From positions 1-47,808 of the forward strand of contig NZ_LAVS01000017.1 of the NCBI RefSeq assembly GCF_000986865.1: DNA of 47,808 nt, written 5' to 3'. Each line of letters begins with the position of its first letter. Positions within the stretch are counted from its first letter, which is position 1. This DNA comes from Rheinheimera mesophila. GTDB taxonomy: Bacteria > Pseudomonadota > Gammaproteobacteria > Enterobacterales > Alteromonadaceae. A model generated the notes under the pieces. The model was not told the origin of the DNA. It worked only from the letters and a program-made list of their open reading frames with translations, and made no database searches. This document shows, piece by piece, positions 32,450 to 41,802 of the stretch. The translations under genes were made by a program, and so were the position numbers.

Positions 32450-33900
32450 TGCAATACCGTTCCATTATCCGGATTTTAGGTCTGCTGATTGCTATCTTCA
32501 GTATCACCATGTTACCTCCGGCTTTTATCGCTTACTGGTATCAGGACGGCGCTGGTGTGCCTTTTATCCTGTCTTTTTTCCTGTCGTTATTGATAGGTTT
32601 TGTCGTCTGGTATCCAAATCGGCATGAAAAGTCTGAACTGAAAGTGCGGGAAGGCTTTTTAATAGTGGTGTTGTTCTGGACTGTATTAGGTGCGGTAGGG
32701 GCTTTGCCATTCTGGCTGGCAGAACAACCCGATATGAATCTGGCGGCCAGTATGTTTGAGTCTTTTTCAGGCCTCACTACGACTGGGGCTACTGTTTTGA
32801 CCGGATTAGAAAGTTTACCCAAGGCCATTTTGTATTACCGTCAGCAAATGCAGTGGTTTGGCGGTATGGGGATCATCGTATTAGCTGTGGCTATTCTGCC
32901 GATGTTAGGGGTAGGGGGTATGCAGTTGTACAGGGCAGAAACACCAGGCCCGGTCAAAGACAATAAAATGACGCCCCGTATTGCCGATACCGCTAAGCAT
33001 CTGTGGTTTATTTATTTGGGCATCACCATCGCCTGTGCTCTGGCTTTTTATGTCGCAGGTATGAATGCCTTTGATGCGATTTGCCATGCGTTTTCTACTG
33101 TAGCTATAGGTGGTTTTTCGACCTATGATGCCAGTATTGGTTATTTTAACAGCGTCAGTATTAATATGATTTGTGCGCTGTTTTTGCTGATCAGCTCCAT
33201 CAATTTCCCGCTGCATTTTGCCGCTATCCGTGGCAAGAATATTAAAACCTATTGGCGCGACCCTGAACTTAAAGCTTTTATCACCATTCAACTGGCTTTG
33301 ATGCTGCTGTGCTTTTTGGTGCTTCTGGAAGAGCAAATTTATCCGGATTGGTTCAGTGCGCTTAATCACGGCGTATTTCAGGCTGTGTCTATGTCTACTA
33401 CTGCAGGTTTTTCTACGGCAAGTTTCTCCAGTTGGCCGTTGTTTTTACCTATTTTGCTGATTTTCGCCAGTTTTATTGGTGGCTGCGCGGGTTCAACCGC
33501 AGGTGGTTTAAAAGTAGTGCGGGTATTGCTGTTATTTTTACAGGGCAAAAGGGAGTTAAACCGCTTAGTACATCCACGGGCTGTGTATTCGATCAAATTG
33601 GGGCGTCGGCCAGTACCAGATCGGATCGTTGAAGCGGTGTGGGGCTTTTTTGCTGCTTACGCTTTTGTGTTTGTCGTTATTATGTTGTCCTTGCTGTTGG
33701 TCGGCATGGATAATATCAGCGCCTTCACCGCTACAGCCGCCACGTTAAATAACCTGGGTCCGGGCTTAGGTGAAGTGGCCGCCAACTTTGCCTCAGTGCC
33801 TGATGCCGGTAAGTGGATTTTGGTGGTGGCGATGATCTTTGGGCGCCTGGAGATATTCACTTTGCTGGTACTTTTTACCGCAGCCTTTTGGAAGGACTAA
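32449..33900 (+). CDS. trkH: Trk system potassium uptake protein TrkH
   Basis: A 483-aa inner-membrane protein (same length as E. coli TrkH) with four M1-P-M2 repeats. The pore loops are visible in SGLTTTGATVLTGLE, FSTVAIGGFSTYD, VSMSTTAGFST and TLNNLGPGLG, plus GGCAGSTAGGLKVVR. It is the K+ channel subunit gated by TrkA. The start at 32449 overlaps the yigZ stop and has AGGA 8 nt upstream. Its regulatory partner trkA is convergent, 205 bp away. Confidence 0.97.
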   Translation: MQYRSIIRILGLLIAIFSITMLPPAFIAYWYQDGAGVPFILSFFLSLLIGFVVWYPNRHEKSELKVREGFLIVVLFWTVLGAVGALPFWLAEQPDMNLAASMFESFSGLTTTGATVLTGLESLPKAILYYRQQMQWFGGMGIIVLAVAILPMLGVGGMQLYRAETPGPVKDNKMTPRIADTAKHLWFIYLGITIACALAFYVAGMNAFDAICHAFSTVAIGGFSTYDASIGYFNSVSINMICALFLLISSINFPLHFAAIRGKNIKTYWRDPELKAFITIQLALMLLCFLVLLEEQIYPDWFSALNHGVFQAVSMSTTAGFSTASFSSWPLFLPILLIFASFIGGCAGSTAGGLKVVRVLLLFLQGKRELNRLVHPRAVYSIKLGRRPVPDRIVEAVWGFFAAYAFVFVVIMLSLLLVGMDNISAFTATAATLNNLGPGLGEVAANFASVPDAGKWILVVAMIFGRLEIFTLLVLFTAAFWKD

Positions 33901-34027
33901 TTCTGCCGTTGTCCTTGCGGCTACAGCGGTGTTGACTGTACTCAATAGCTCCAGTCGCATAGACAACTATGCTCCGGGAGACTCTTTCGTTTGTCGCCTT
34001 GCTGTAACCACAATGCCTTAGGCAGAA
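33901..34027. repeat. 127-bp nested inverted-repeat element
   Basis: Directly after the trkH stop, TTCTGCC (33901) pairs with GGCAGAA (34021), GGCTACAGC (33919) pairs with GCTGTAACC (34003, one mismatch), and a core CTCC-AGTC-GCATAG-ACAA-CTATGC-TCCG-GGAG (33949-33980) forms its own hairpin. All arms are nested, so the whole unit can fold as one branched hairpin. It could be a non-autonomous palindromic repeat or a structured RNA or terminator between convergent genes. No coding potential is apparent. Confidence 0.65.
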
Positions 34028-34073
34028 CCTTTGCCAACCAATGTTTTTGGTTTCAATTTGGAATCTGAGAAGG

Positions 34074-34090
34074 GCGCGGATAAACCGCGC
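34074..34090. terminator. GC-rich hairpin downstream of trkA
   Basis: GCGCGG-ATAAA-CCGCGC, 16 bp beyond the trkA stop codon. There is no U-run, so intrinsic termination is uncertain. Confidence 0.4.
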
Positions 34091-34105
34091 TCTGCGGTGA
34101 GCGCA

Positions 34106-35482
34106 TCAAATAAATATCGCGCTAACCTGGAATAAACGTTCCACTTCAGTGATGTACTTTTTATCCACCAAAAATAAAATCACATGGTCGTCGGTTTCTA
34201 TCACTACATTATCGTGAGCTATTAATACTTCTTCTCCACGCACTATGGCGCCTATGGTTGCACCTGGCGGTAGTTTAATTTGGCCTATGGCCTGACCCAC
34301 CACTTTGGAGGTGGATTTATCGCCGTGCGCCACTGCCTCTATGGCTTCAGCAGCACCCCGGCGCAGTGAGTACACATTCACTATGTCACCACGGCGGATA
34401 TGGGTCAGCAAGGCTGAAATAGTGGCTTGTTGTGGTGATACCGCTATATCGACTTCACCACCTTGCAGCAAATCGACATAAGCGCCGCGTTTAATCAGCA
34501 CCATGGTTTTTTGTGCGCCCATCCGCTTGGCCAGCATAGCTGACATAATATTGGCTTCATCGTCATTGGTGACGGCTAAAAACACATCCACCTGCTCGAT
34601 ATTTTCTTCTTCCAACAGCTCTGGGTCTGACGCATCACCGACATACACCACTGTATTGTCCAAAGCACTCGACAAGTACTCAGCGCGTTCTTTACTGCGC
34701 TCTATCAGCTTGACGCTATGGTTTTTCTCTAAAGCACGAGCTAAACCATAACCAACGTTACCACCACCGGCGATCATAATGCGGTGATAGCTTTTCTCCA
34801 GTTTTTGCAGCTCGCTCATCACAGCGCGGATATGTTTAGTAGCAGCGACAAAAAATACTTCATCGTCTGCTTCTATCACTGTGGTGCCTAAAGGTTTAAT
34901 GGCATGGCCACGACGATAAATAGCCGCTACACGGGCATCTACATGCGGCATATGCTGTTTTAACGTCGATAGCGCATGGCCAACCAGTAATCCCCCGTAA
35001 TAGGCTTTGACTGCGACTAAACTGACCTGACCTTCCGCAAATTCCACCACCTGCAAAGCTCCAGGGTAGTCGATTAAACGTTTGATATAGTCTGTGACCA
35101 GAGTCTCTGGCGAGATAAAGTGATCGACCGGCATATCGTCTTTATTAAACAACTGGTCGCGATATTTCAGATATTGATTGGTACGAATGCGGGCAATTTT
35201 CAGCGGCGTATTAAAAATACTGTAAGCCACCTGACAAGCAACAATATTCACTTCATCGCTGCTGGTCACCGCAATAATCATATCGGCATCTTCTGCGCCA
35301 GCGCGTTTTAATATATCCGGGTGTGCACTATGGCCATGCACCACCTGCAAATCGTATCTGTCCTGTAGGGCACGCAGCTTTTCGATGTTGGTGTCGACGA
35401 CAGTTATGTCGTTTTGTTCACCGACCAAATTTTCCGCTAAAGTGCCACCGACCTGACCTGCACCCAGAATAATAATTTTCAT
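34106..35482 (-). CDS. trkA: Trk system potassium uptake regulator TrkA
   Basis: The 458-aa protein holds two tandem RCK units. Each has a Rossmann NAD-binding start ([19 protein letters not shown] and [18 protein letters not shown]) and a C-terminal RCK_C part. It is the cytosolic gating ring of TrkH. It lies 12 bp after rsmB in the def-fmt-rsmB-trkA operon, as in E. coli. Confidence 0.97.
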   Translation of the reverse strand: MKIIILGAGQVGGTLAENLVGEQNDITVVDTNIEKLRALQDRYDLQVVHGHSAHPDILKRAGAEDADMIIAVTSSDEVNIVACQVAYSIFNTPLKIARIRTNQYLKYRDQLFNKDDMPVDHFISPETLVTDYIKRLIDYPGALQVVEFAEGQVSLVAVKAYYGGLLVGHALSTLKQHMPHVDARVAAIYRRGHAIKPLGTTVIEADDEVFFVAATKHIRAVMSELQKLEKSYHRIMIAGGGNVGYGLARALEKNHSVKLIERSKERAEYLSSALDNTVVYVGDASDPELLEEENIEQVDVFLAVTNDDEANIMSAMLAKRMGAQKTMVLIKRGAYVDLLQGGEVDIAVSPQQATISALLTHIRRGDIVNVYSLRRGAAEAIEAVAHGDKSTSKVVGQAIGQIKLPPGATIGAIVRGEEVLIAHDNVVIETDDHVILFLVDKKYITEVERLFQVSAIFI

Positions 35483-35494
35483 AAAGCCTCTGCG

Positions 35495-36793
35495 TTAGCG
35501 CTTAGTCTTGCGAAGTTTGGCATAAAAGAAACCGTCCATCTGCTGCTGTCCCGGCAAAATTTGCCAGTGTAACTGCGAATGACTGGCGGCCAGCGGGATT
35601 AATTTTGCATCCGGATGCTCTGCTAAAAAGGCCTGAATTTGTTGTAAGTTTTCTTCCGGTAATACGGAGCAGGTGGCATACAACAATTCAGCATCAGGTT
35701 TTAATAAAGGCCAGATTTTACGCAGAATTTGTTGCTGCAACTCGACTAAGGGCGCTATATCAGTTTTTTTCCGCAGCCAACGAATATCGGGGTGACGGCG
35801 GATCACACCAGTGGCCGAGCAGGGTACGTCCAGCAGGATGCGGTCGAAGGTCTGAAAACCGGCCCAGTCATCCGGGTCGGCCGCATCCGCCGCCATCACC
35901 CGGGCATCTAAACCTAAACGGTCCAGATTGTCGTAGACCCTGTCCAAACGGCGTGGATCTTTATCCAGCGCTAATACATCGGCTTCTGGCGCTAATTCCA
36001 GAATGTGGCAGGTTTTGCCGCCCGGAGCACAGCAGGCATCCAACACCGAATCCTTGTTGCGAGCGCCAAGGAAATAAGCCGCATGCTGAGCTGCTCCGTC
36101 CTGCACTGAAAACCAACCCTCTGCATAACCCGGCAATAAAGTCACGTCAGAAGCTTGTTCCAGCAGCAGAGCACAAGGCAAATAATCAAAAGGTTGACTG
36201 GCAGCTATGCCTTGTTCCGCCAACGCTGCCAGATAAGCTTCAGGTGTAGTTCGTAACTGATTGACTCGTAGCCACAACGGCGCTTTTTGCTGATTTTCAG
36301 CCAAAATCTGTTGCCACTGCTCCGGATAAGCCTGTTGCAACTGCTGAATGATCCAGCCCGGATGATTGTATTGCACTGCTAGAGGGGCTTGGCTGAAGTC
36401 AAAGACTTCAGGCTGGCGCTGCACTGAACGTAATATGGCGTTAATTAAGCCAGTCAGGCTCTGGCCTTTTAAGGCACGGGCTGCTTCTACCGTTTCGCCT
36501 ATAGCGGCATGATCAGGTACCCGCAGGAATTTCAGCTGATACAAACCAACATAAATTAAGAACTGCAGCGGGCGCAGATGTTTCACCAAGGGTTTATCCA
36601 TCAGCTTTTGGCAGACAGTTTCCAGTTGCGGCAAATAGCGCATCACACCAAAACAGATTTCCTGCAGCAGGGCTTTATCTAAAGGCGAGTCCAGCTCTTG
36701 CTGTGCTTTTTGCAGAACTTCAGATAAAGACTTGCCCTGATCCACCACCTGATAACAGGCTGTTGCCGCTAAGGCGCGTAAGTTTTTACTCAT
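35495..36793 (-). CDS. rsmB: 16S rRNA (cytosine-967-C5)-methyltransferase RsmB
   Basis: The 432-aa protein has an N-terminal NusB-like RNA-binding domain (about residues 1-140) and a C-terminal SAM methyltransferase of the Nop2/Sun family with LDACCAPGGKTCHIL, the DVPCSATGVIRRHPDI motif (motif IV Cys) and YATCSVLPEEN (motif VI catalytic Cys). It methylates C967 of 16S rRNA. The ATG overlaps the fmt stop by one base. Confidence 0.97.
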   Translation of the reverse strand: MSKNLRALAATACYQVVDQGKSLSEVLQKAQQELDSPLDKALLQEICFGVMRYLPQLETVCQKLMDKPLVKHLRPLQFLIYVGLYQLKFLRVPDHAAIGETVEAARALKGQSLTGLINAILRSVQRQPEVFDFSQAPLAVQYNHPGWIIQQLQQAYPEQWQQILAENQQKAPLWLRVNQLRTTPEAYLAALAEQGIAASQPFDYLPCALLLEQASDVTLLPGYAEGWFSVQDGAAQHAAYFLGARNKDSVLDACCAPGGKTCHILELAPEADVLALDKDPRRLDRVYDNLDRLGLDARVMAADAADPDDWAGFQTFDRILLDVPCSATGVIRRHPDIRWLRKKTDIAPLVELQQQILRKIWPLLKPDAELLYATCSVLPEENLQQIQAFLAEHPDAKLIPLAASHSQLHWQILPGQQQMDGFFYAKLRKTKR

Positions 36794-37752
36794 CAGCTCT
36801 GCCCATCAGCAGGGCTCAACATCTGGCCCGGCTGAAACCAATCGGCGCGGCCATTGAGGAAATCCACCACTTTCATGGCTTTTTTGCCGGCAGGTTGTAA
36901 TTCGGTGATCACCAACACGCCATCAGAGGTTTGAATGGCGATGCCTTTTTTATCCACCCGCAGTACCTGACCCGGCTGGCCTGAGCCCAGCTCTGTTACA
37001 GCGCGCCAGATTTTTAATTGCTGAGTGCCCAGTTGCAGATAACTGACAGGCCAGGGATTAAAAGCGCGGATTTCACGCTCAAGCGCTATGGCTGGCTTGG
37101 TAAAATCGAGCAGGGCTTCTTCTTTCGATAGCTTTTCAGCGTAGTTGGCCAGTTCATCCTGTTGCGGCTGAGCCTGGGCCTGCAGGGTTTCCAGATTGGC
37201 TAATGCATCAACCAAAGCAACAGGGCCTGTTACCGCCAGTTTGTCGTACAGGCTGGTGCTGGTTTCATCTGCCGCTATAGGGGTGCTGACTTTGCTTAGC
37301 ATAGCGCCTGTATCCAGGCCTATATCCATCTGCATAATAGTGACACCGGATTCGGCATCGCCTGCCCAAATGGCGCGCTGAATAGGCGCAGCACCACGCC
37401 AGCGGGGTAGCAACGAGCCGTGTACGTTAATACAACCTAAACGCGGCGCATCCAGCACAGCCTGAGGCAAAATCAAACCATAAGCCACCACCACCATCAG
37501 ATCGGCATTGAAGGCAGCTAACTCTTGTTGAGCTGCGGCTTTTTTTAACGATTTCGGCTGATACACCGGAATATCATGTTGCAGCGCCAGTTGTTTCACC
37601 GGGCTTTGTTGCAACTGCTGACCACGGCCTGCGGGTCTGTCGGGTTGAGTGTAGACAGCTATCACCTGATGAGGAGAATCCAGCAGGGCGGCGAGATGGC
37701 GGGCAGCAAAATCTGGTGTGCCCGCAAAAATAATACGTAAAGGAGTGGTCAA
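36793..37752 (-). CDS. fmt: Methionyl-tRNA formyltransferase
   Basis: A 319-aa protein with the formyltransferase core [17 protein letters not shown], the catalytic region [31 protein letters not shown], and a C-terminal tRNA-binding domain containing LQPAGKKAM. It formylates initiator Met-tRNA. I propose TTG 37752 as start: AGGA lies 6 nt upstream and family similarity begins two residues later. The open frame runs up to an ATG at 37821, but that would overlap def by 53 nt and add an unrelated basic stretch. Confidence 0.94.
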   Translation of the reverse strand: MTTPLRIIFAGTPDFAARHLAALLDSPHQVIAVYTQPDRPAGRGQQLQQSPVKQLALQHDIPVYQPKSLKKAAAQQELAAFNADLMVVVAYGLILPQAVLDAPRLGCINVHGSLLPRWRGAAPIQRAIWAGDAESGVTIMQMDIGLDTGAMLSKVSTPIAADETSTSLYDKLAVTGPVALVDALANLETLQAQAQPQQDELANYAEKLSKEEALLDFTKPAIALEREIRAFNPWPVSYLQLGTQQLKIWRAVTELGSGQPGQVLRVDKKGIAIQTSDGVLVITELQPAGKKAMKVVDFLNGRADWFQPGQMLSPADGQS

Positions 37753-37768
37753 AATAATTCCTGCCTGG

Positions 37769-38275
37769 TTAACGGGCTGCGAGACGAGCTTCTTTTTCCA
37801 GCTTTTTCTTGATACGGTCACGTTTGAGTGGCGACAAGTAGTCGATAAACAGCTTGCCGACTAAATGATCCAACTCGTGCTGTAAACAGATGGCCAGCAA
37901 ACCTTCCGCCTGCAGTTCAAACCACTCACCTTTTTCATTTTGTGCTTTGACTGTCACTGCGGCGGCGCGCTCTACTTTGGCGTAGCTTTGCGGCACAGAC
38001 AAACAGCCTTCTTCGTACTCAGTGTCACCACTTTTGGCAATGATTTCCGGGTTGATAAATACCATCGGCTCGTTGCGGTTTTCAGAGATATCGATCACGA
38101 CAACCCGTTTGTGCACATTGACCTGAGTCGCCGCCAAACCTATGCCATTTTCGTCATACATGGTGTCCAGCATGTCTTTTACGAGTTGTTTAATTTCAGC
38201 CGTTACTTCAGGCACTACTTGAGCTACTGTGCGTAAACGGTCGTCTGGATAATGTAAAACTGTTAATACTGTCAT
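37769..38275 (-). CDS. def: Peptide deformylase
   Basis: The 168-aa metalloenzyme has all three motifs: [16 protein letters not shown] with the metal-binding Cys, and [11 protein letters not shown] with the two metal-binding His and the catalytic Glu. It removes the formyl group from new proteins, acting after Fmt, whose gene follows 16 bp downstream. It diverges from the lysM gene. Confidence 0.98.
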   Translation of the reverse strand: MTVLTVLHYPDDRLRTVAQVVPEVTAEIKQLVKDMLDTMYDENGIGLAATQVNVHKRVVVIDISENRNEPMVFINPEIIAKSGDTEYEEGCLSVPQSYAKVERAAAVTVKAQNEKGEWFELQAEGLLAICLQHELDHLVGKLFIDYLSPLKRDRIKKKLEKEARLAAR

Positions 38276-38396
38276 GGGACCTACAAAAATCGTCTATGTT
38301 CAATGGGCTGTGCTATGGTCTAATTTTAGCCATTTATGCTCAGTATGAATAGCTTCGTATGCAAGAATTACGATAAGTACAGACGGGGATGAGGTT

Positions 38397-39554
38397 ATGC
38401 GACAGCGGCTTCTTGCTATTTTGATCAGCTTTACTGTGTTTTTCAGTGCTCTGCTGCTGGCTGATGAGCTGAAACTCAAAGCCGACGCCCCCACCTTATA
38501 TCTGGTCAAATCCGGCGATACTTTATGGGATATCGCTGGTTTGTATTTGCAACATCCCTGGTTGTGGCCGCGGTTGTGGAAGTTAAACCCACAGGTCAGT
38601 AATCCCCACCTGATTTATCCCGGAGATGAGTTACACCTGCAGTTTGATGCCGATGGTCAGCCCATACTGAGCTTAACCAGTCAGCGAGTGGCAGCTAGTC
38701 GGTCGGATACAAGTCAGGTGCAACACCAGGCCCCAGTTTCAACTGCGATCAAATTAACCCCCCAGGTGCGTCGGATAGCCAAAGCCGATAAAGCTATACC
38801 AGCAGTAGCGCTTGCTGCGATTGAACCTTTTTTGTCGGAGGAGCAACTGATTTCCGAAGAAGAATTGGCAAGCCTGCCTTATGTGCTGGGGGGTAAGGAT
38901 AATGTAAAAAATGCAGTATCCGGTCACCTGTTGTATGTGCAGGGCGAATTGGAGCCAACGCAGCGTTACGGCATCTATCGTCAGGGTGAAGTGTACGAAG
39001 ACCCACAAAGTGGTGATGTGCTGGGGTATGAAGCAGTGTTACTGGCAGAGGCTAAAGTGTTGCCGTCTGCTCTGGTCGACGAGCAGCAGATCAGTCGGAT
39101 TGAAGTACAAAAATCCAGACGCGAGGTAAAACAGGGGGACCGGTTAATAGCTTTGCCGTCTCAGTCTGTCTATCCGGATTTTTTTCAGCTACGCTCGCCA
39201 GAATCTGTGGTGTCAGGGGTGATAGTGGATAGTGCATCCGAATGGCGCGAGTTTGCCAAAGGCGAGATAGTGCTGCTGAACCAAGGGCAAAATGCCCGGC
39301 TACAACCTGGTCATTTGTTGGGTATTTTCCGCCCATCGCCTTCGGTATTGAATTTTGGCGATACCCCCTCGTATCCGGAAGATAGCGATAAACTCCAGCG
39401 TATTTTGCATGAAGTGGCAGGTTCTGCCGATAAAATGCCGATCGAATTAGTAGGGCAGTTGATGATAGTTAAAGTGAGTGAACACAGCAGTTTTGCGATG
39501 ATTTTACGCTCAGAACAACCGGTACGGGTCGGAGATTTGATAGGTAACCTTTAA
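38397..39554 (+). CDS. LysM domain protein encoded next to dprA
   Basis: A 385-aa exported protein: signal peptide at 1-22 (LLAILISFTVFFSALLLA), then a LysM peptidoglycan-binding domain at about 36-83 (YLVKSGDTLWDIAGLYL, ending LIYPGDELHL). A long C-terminal region of mainly beta character has no recognised motif. Such proteins are conserved next to def and dprA in many gammaproteobacteria, but their function is not established. It is probably periplasmic and cell-wall bound. dprA follows after 15 bp. Confidence 0.88.
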   Translation: MRQRLLAILISFTVFFSALLLADELKLKADAPTLYLVKSGDTLWDIAGLYLQHPWLWPRLWKLNPQVSNPHLIYPGDELHLQFDADGQPILSLTSQRVAASRSDTSQVQHQAPVSTAIKLTPQVRRIAKADKAIPAVALAAIEPFLSEEQLISEEELASLPYVLGGKDNVKNAVSGHLLYVQGELEPTQRYGIYRQGEVYEDPQSGDVLGYEAVLLAEAKVLPSALVDEQQISRIEVQKSRREVKQGDRLIALPSQSVYPDFFQLRSPESVVSGVIVDSASEWREFAKGEIVLLNQGQNARLQPGHLLGIFRPSPSVLNFGDTPSYPEDSDKLQRILHEVAGSADKMPIELVGQLMIVKVSEHSSFAMILRSEQPVRVGDLIGNL

Positions 39555-39569
39555 ACTCAGGAGAGGAGC

Positions 39570-40661
39570 ATGGATGACCTCGAGCATTGGATACGTTTAG
39601 CTGCTATTCCGTCCATAGACAGGTTAAAGCATCAGCAGTGGGCCGAGCTGGTCTCGGTCGCTGATTTTCAGCAACTGGATGATCATCAATTACAGCAACT
39701 GGGTTTTACTGCGGGCCAAATCCAATGCCACAGGGCTGTGACTGCACAACGTATCGAACATTGTCTCGAGTGGCTGCACAGCAGTCCTGAACATCATTTT
39801 ATCCGTTACACAGACCCGCTGTATCCTGAATTACTCAGCCAGATCAAACAGCCGCCTTTTGCTTTATTTATCAAAGGTAATCCGGCTTTGTTAAACGAAG
39901 CGCAAATCGCCATAGTAGGCAGTCGTCAGCCTACCGCCACAGGCAAACAAGTGGCTTTTAACTTTGCCGCCGATTTATGCCGATTAGGTTTAACTGTCAC
40001 CAGCGGTATGGCCAAAGGTATAGATGGTTGTAGCCATAGAGGGGCTTTGTCAGTCAAGGGCAATACCATAGCAGTGCTTGGCCATGGCTTTGATACTGTA
40101 TATCCGGCTCAGCACAAAGAGCTGGCAATGGAAATTGCCAACAGCGGGGCTTTGGTCTCTGAGTTTCTGCCTGATGTGCCGCCGAAAGCGGATCATTTCC
40201 CGTTGCGTAACCGTATTGTCGTAGGCTTGAGCTTAGGAACTTTGGTGGTTGAGGCAGCACTTAAAAGTGGTTCATTAATCAGTGCCGGTTATGCCGCTGA
40301 GTACAGCCGGGAACTCTTTGTGATCCCCGGTTCTATCTACAATCCTCAGGCGGCTGGCTGCCATCAGCTCATTCAGCAAGGTGCTAAATTAACCACTTGT
40401 GTGGCCGATATCATAGAAGAGTGGAGCTTTTTGCAAAACAACGGTCTAAGTCCTATAAAGGACAAAGAAAAAAATTTACAAACAGGCTTGTTTGACGACG
40501 GCTTGTTGGCTAACGTAGGTGATGAGGCCACTGCGATTGATCTAATAGCAGAGCGTAGTGGTTTATCTGTAGCGCAAGTCTCAATTGAATTACTTCAACT
40601 GGAATTGGCCGGTGAAGTGGCAGCAGTACCTGGTGGTTACATCAGAGTGAGGAGGGCCTGA
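39570..40661 (+). CDS. dprA: DNA processing protein DprA (Smf)
   Basis: The 363-aa protein has an N-terminal SAM-like region, the Rossmann-like core (VGSRQPTATGKQVAFNFA, SGMAKGIDGCSHRGAL, VLGHGFDTVYPAQH, FPLRNRIVVGLS, FVIPGSIYNPQAAGCHQLI) and a C-terminal winged-helix (DLIAERSGLSVAQVSIELLQLE). It loads RecA on incoming single-stranded DNA during transformation. smg follows after 2 bp. Confidence 0.96.
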   Translation: MDDLEHWIRLAAIPSIDRLKHQQWAELVSVADFQQLDDHQLQQLGFTAGQIQCHRAVTAQRIEHCLEWLHSSPEHHFIRYTDPLYPELLSQIKQPPFALFIKGNPALLNEAQIAIVGSRQPTATGKQVAFNFAADLCRLGLTVTSGMAKGIDGCSHRGALSVKGNTIAVLGHGFDTVYPAQHKELAMEIANSGALVSEFLPDVPPKADHFPLRNRIVVGLSLGTLVVEAALKSGSLISAGYAAEYSRELFVIPGSIYNPQAAGCHQLIQQGAKLTTCVADIIEEWSFLQNNGLSPIKDKEKNLQTGLFDDGLLANVGDEATAIDLIAERSGLSVAQVSIELLQLELAGEVAAVPGGYIRVRRA

Positions 40662-40663
40662 CT

Positions 40664-41137
40664 ATGTTTGATATCCTCATATATTTGTTTGAAAACTACA
40701 TCCACAACGAGTCAGAAATTTATGTAAATCATGCCGATCTGCAGCGCGAGCTCAGCAAGGCTGGTTTCCATGATGATGATATTTTTAAGGCCCTGCGCTG
40801 GCTGGATTCGTTATCTGCCTTGCAGGAAAGTCATGTTAAGCCCTATTTAACCAAAGTGAATTCGACCGCAGTGCGTATTTATACTGTGGAAGAGCAACGC
40901 AAGCTGGAGACTGAGTGTCAGGGTTTCCTGCTGTTTCTGGAACAAATCAACGTGCTGGATGCGCCCACTCGCGAGATGGTATTGGACAGAGTGATGGACC
41001 TGGATCAGAGTTCTGTCAGTCTGGACGATTTAAAATGGGTGGTGTTGATGGTGCTGTTTAACGTGCCTGGTCGTGAAAATGCGTACGCCCAGATGGAAGA
41101 CCTTATTTTTGACGAACCTACAGGGCCGCTGCATTAA
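40664..41137 (+). CDS. smg: Smg family protein (DUF494)
   Basis: A 157-aa acidic protein that starts MFDILIYLFENYIHNE and contains LDAPTREMVLDRVMDLD, both typical of Smg. The function is not well established. AGGAGG lies 9 nt upstream. It sits in the usual dprA-smg-zinc ribbon order, and the terminator begins inside its last codons. Confidence 0.94.
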   Translation: MFDILIYLFENYIHNESEIYVNHADLQRELSKAGFHDDDIFKALRWLDSLSALQESHVKPYLTKVNSTAVRIYTVEEQRKLETECQGFLLFLEQINVLDAPTREMVLDRVMDLDQSSVSLDDLKWVVLMVLFNVPGRENAYAQMEDLIFDEPTGPLH

Positions 41138-41148
41138 GCGGCCTTTTT
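41124..41148 (+). terminator. Rho-independent terminator overlapping the smg stop
   Basis: Stem GGCCGCT/AGCGGCC with a 6-nt loop, followed by five T. The smg stop codon is in the loop and right arm. Confidence 0.88.
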
Positions 41149-41220
41149 CGTTGTAAGCCTTGCTGCAACTCCTATTGCTTTGGGTATATAATCTGGCCAG
41201 TTTTCTTCTATGGCCTTTGT

Positions 41221-41766
41221 ATGTCCCAGTCTGACGATACACTTTTTCAACACGAAAAAACCGCAGAGCCTTGTCCTCTGTGCGGCCATGCGTTGCAGAT
41301 TAAAACTGGCAAAAACGGGCCTTTTTTAGGCTGCAGTAACTATCCGGCCTGTAATTACCTGAAAGCGCTGCATCCCCATGAAAATACAGTGGTAAAAGTA
41401 TTAGAGGAACAACTTTGTCCTGAATGTGGAAACGAGCTGGCGGTGAAAAATGGCCGCTACGGTATGTTTATCGGCTGTAGCCATTACCCCCATTGTCATT
41501 TTGTGGTGCATGCCGACGAACCTGAACCCAGTGATCTGCCATGTCCTGAATGCAAAAAAGGTCAGTTAATTGAGCGGACCAGTAAATACGGCAAAACCTT
41601 TTATGGCTGTAGCAGATATCCGGATTGCAAATACTTGTTGAATTTTAAGCCGGTTGAAGGACAATGCCAGTTCTGCAATTATCCGCTGTTAATGGAAAAA
41701 GCTTCGGCTTCTGGTGTGAAATTACTCTGCGCCAGTAAGAAATGTCAGAAAGTACAGGGTAGTTAA
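41221..41766 (+). CDS. Topoisomerase I-type zinc-ribbon protein (YrdD-like)
   Basis: The 181-aa protein is made of four Cys4 zinc ribbons: CPLCGHAL...CSNYPAC, CPECGNEL...CSHYPHC, CPECKKG...CSRYPDC and CQFCNYPL...CASKKC. The first three carry the G-x-F-x-G-C-S-x-Y-P pattern found at the C-terminus of TopA. Such stand-alone proteins (E. coli YrdD) probably bind single-stranded DNA or RNA polymerase, but this is not settled. It is placed between smg and purK (convergent), where enterobacteria have yrdD. Confidence 0.92.
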   Translation: MSQSDDTLFQHEKTAEPCPLCGHALQIKTGKNGPFLGCSNYPACNYLKALHPHENTVVKVLEEQLCPECGNELAVKNGRYGMFIGCSHYPHCHFVVHADEPEPSDLPCPECKKGQLIERTSKYGKTFYGCSRYPDCKYLLNFKPVEGQCQFCNYPLLMEKASASGVKLLCASKKCQKVQGS

Positions 41767-41797
41767 TGCTGACAAAGACACGTCTTTGCCAGCATTA
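41764..41797. terminator. Hairpin between zinc-ribbon gene and purK
   Basis: TAATGCTG-a-CAAAGA / TCTTTG-c-CAGCATTA with a 4-nt CACG loop, including the stop codon of the zinc-ribbon gene. It lies between convergent genes and lacks a clear U-run. Confidence 0.6.
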
Positions 41798-41802
41798 GGG
41801 TG

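Noticed and set aside
33839-34021. Short plus-strand open frame running from the trkH end into the repeat element
   Set aside because: It overlaps trkH out of frame and continues through palindromic DNA; no sign of coding.
35605-36249. A 214-aa plus-strand open frame opposite rsmB
   Set aside because: It is low in order, rich in Pro/Arg/His from antisense codons, and fully covered by the conserved rsmB.
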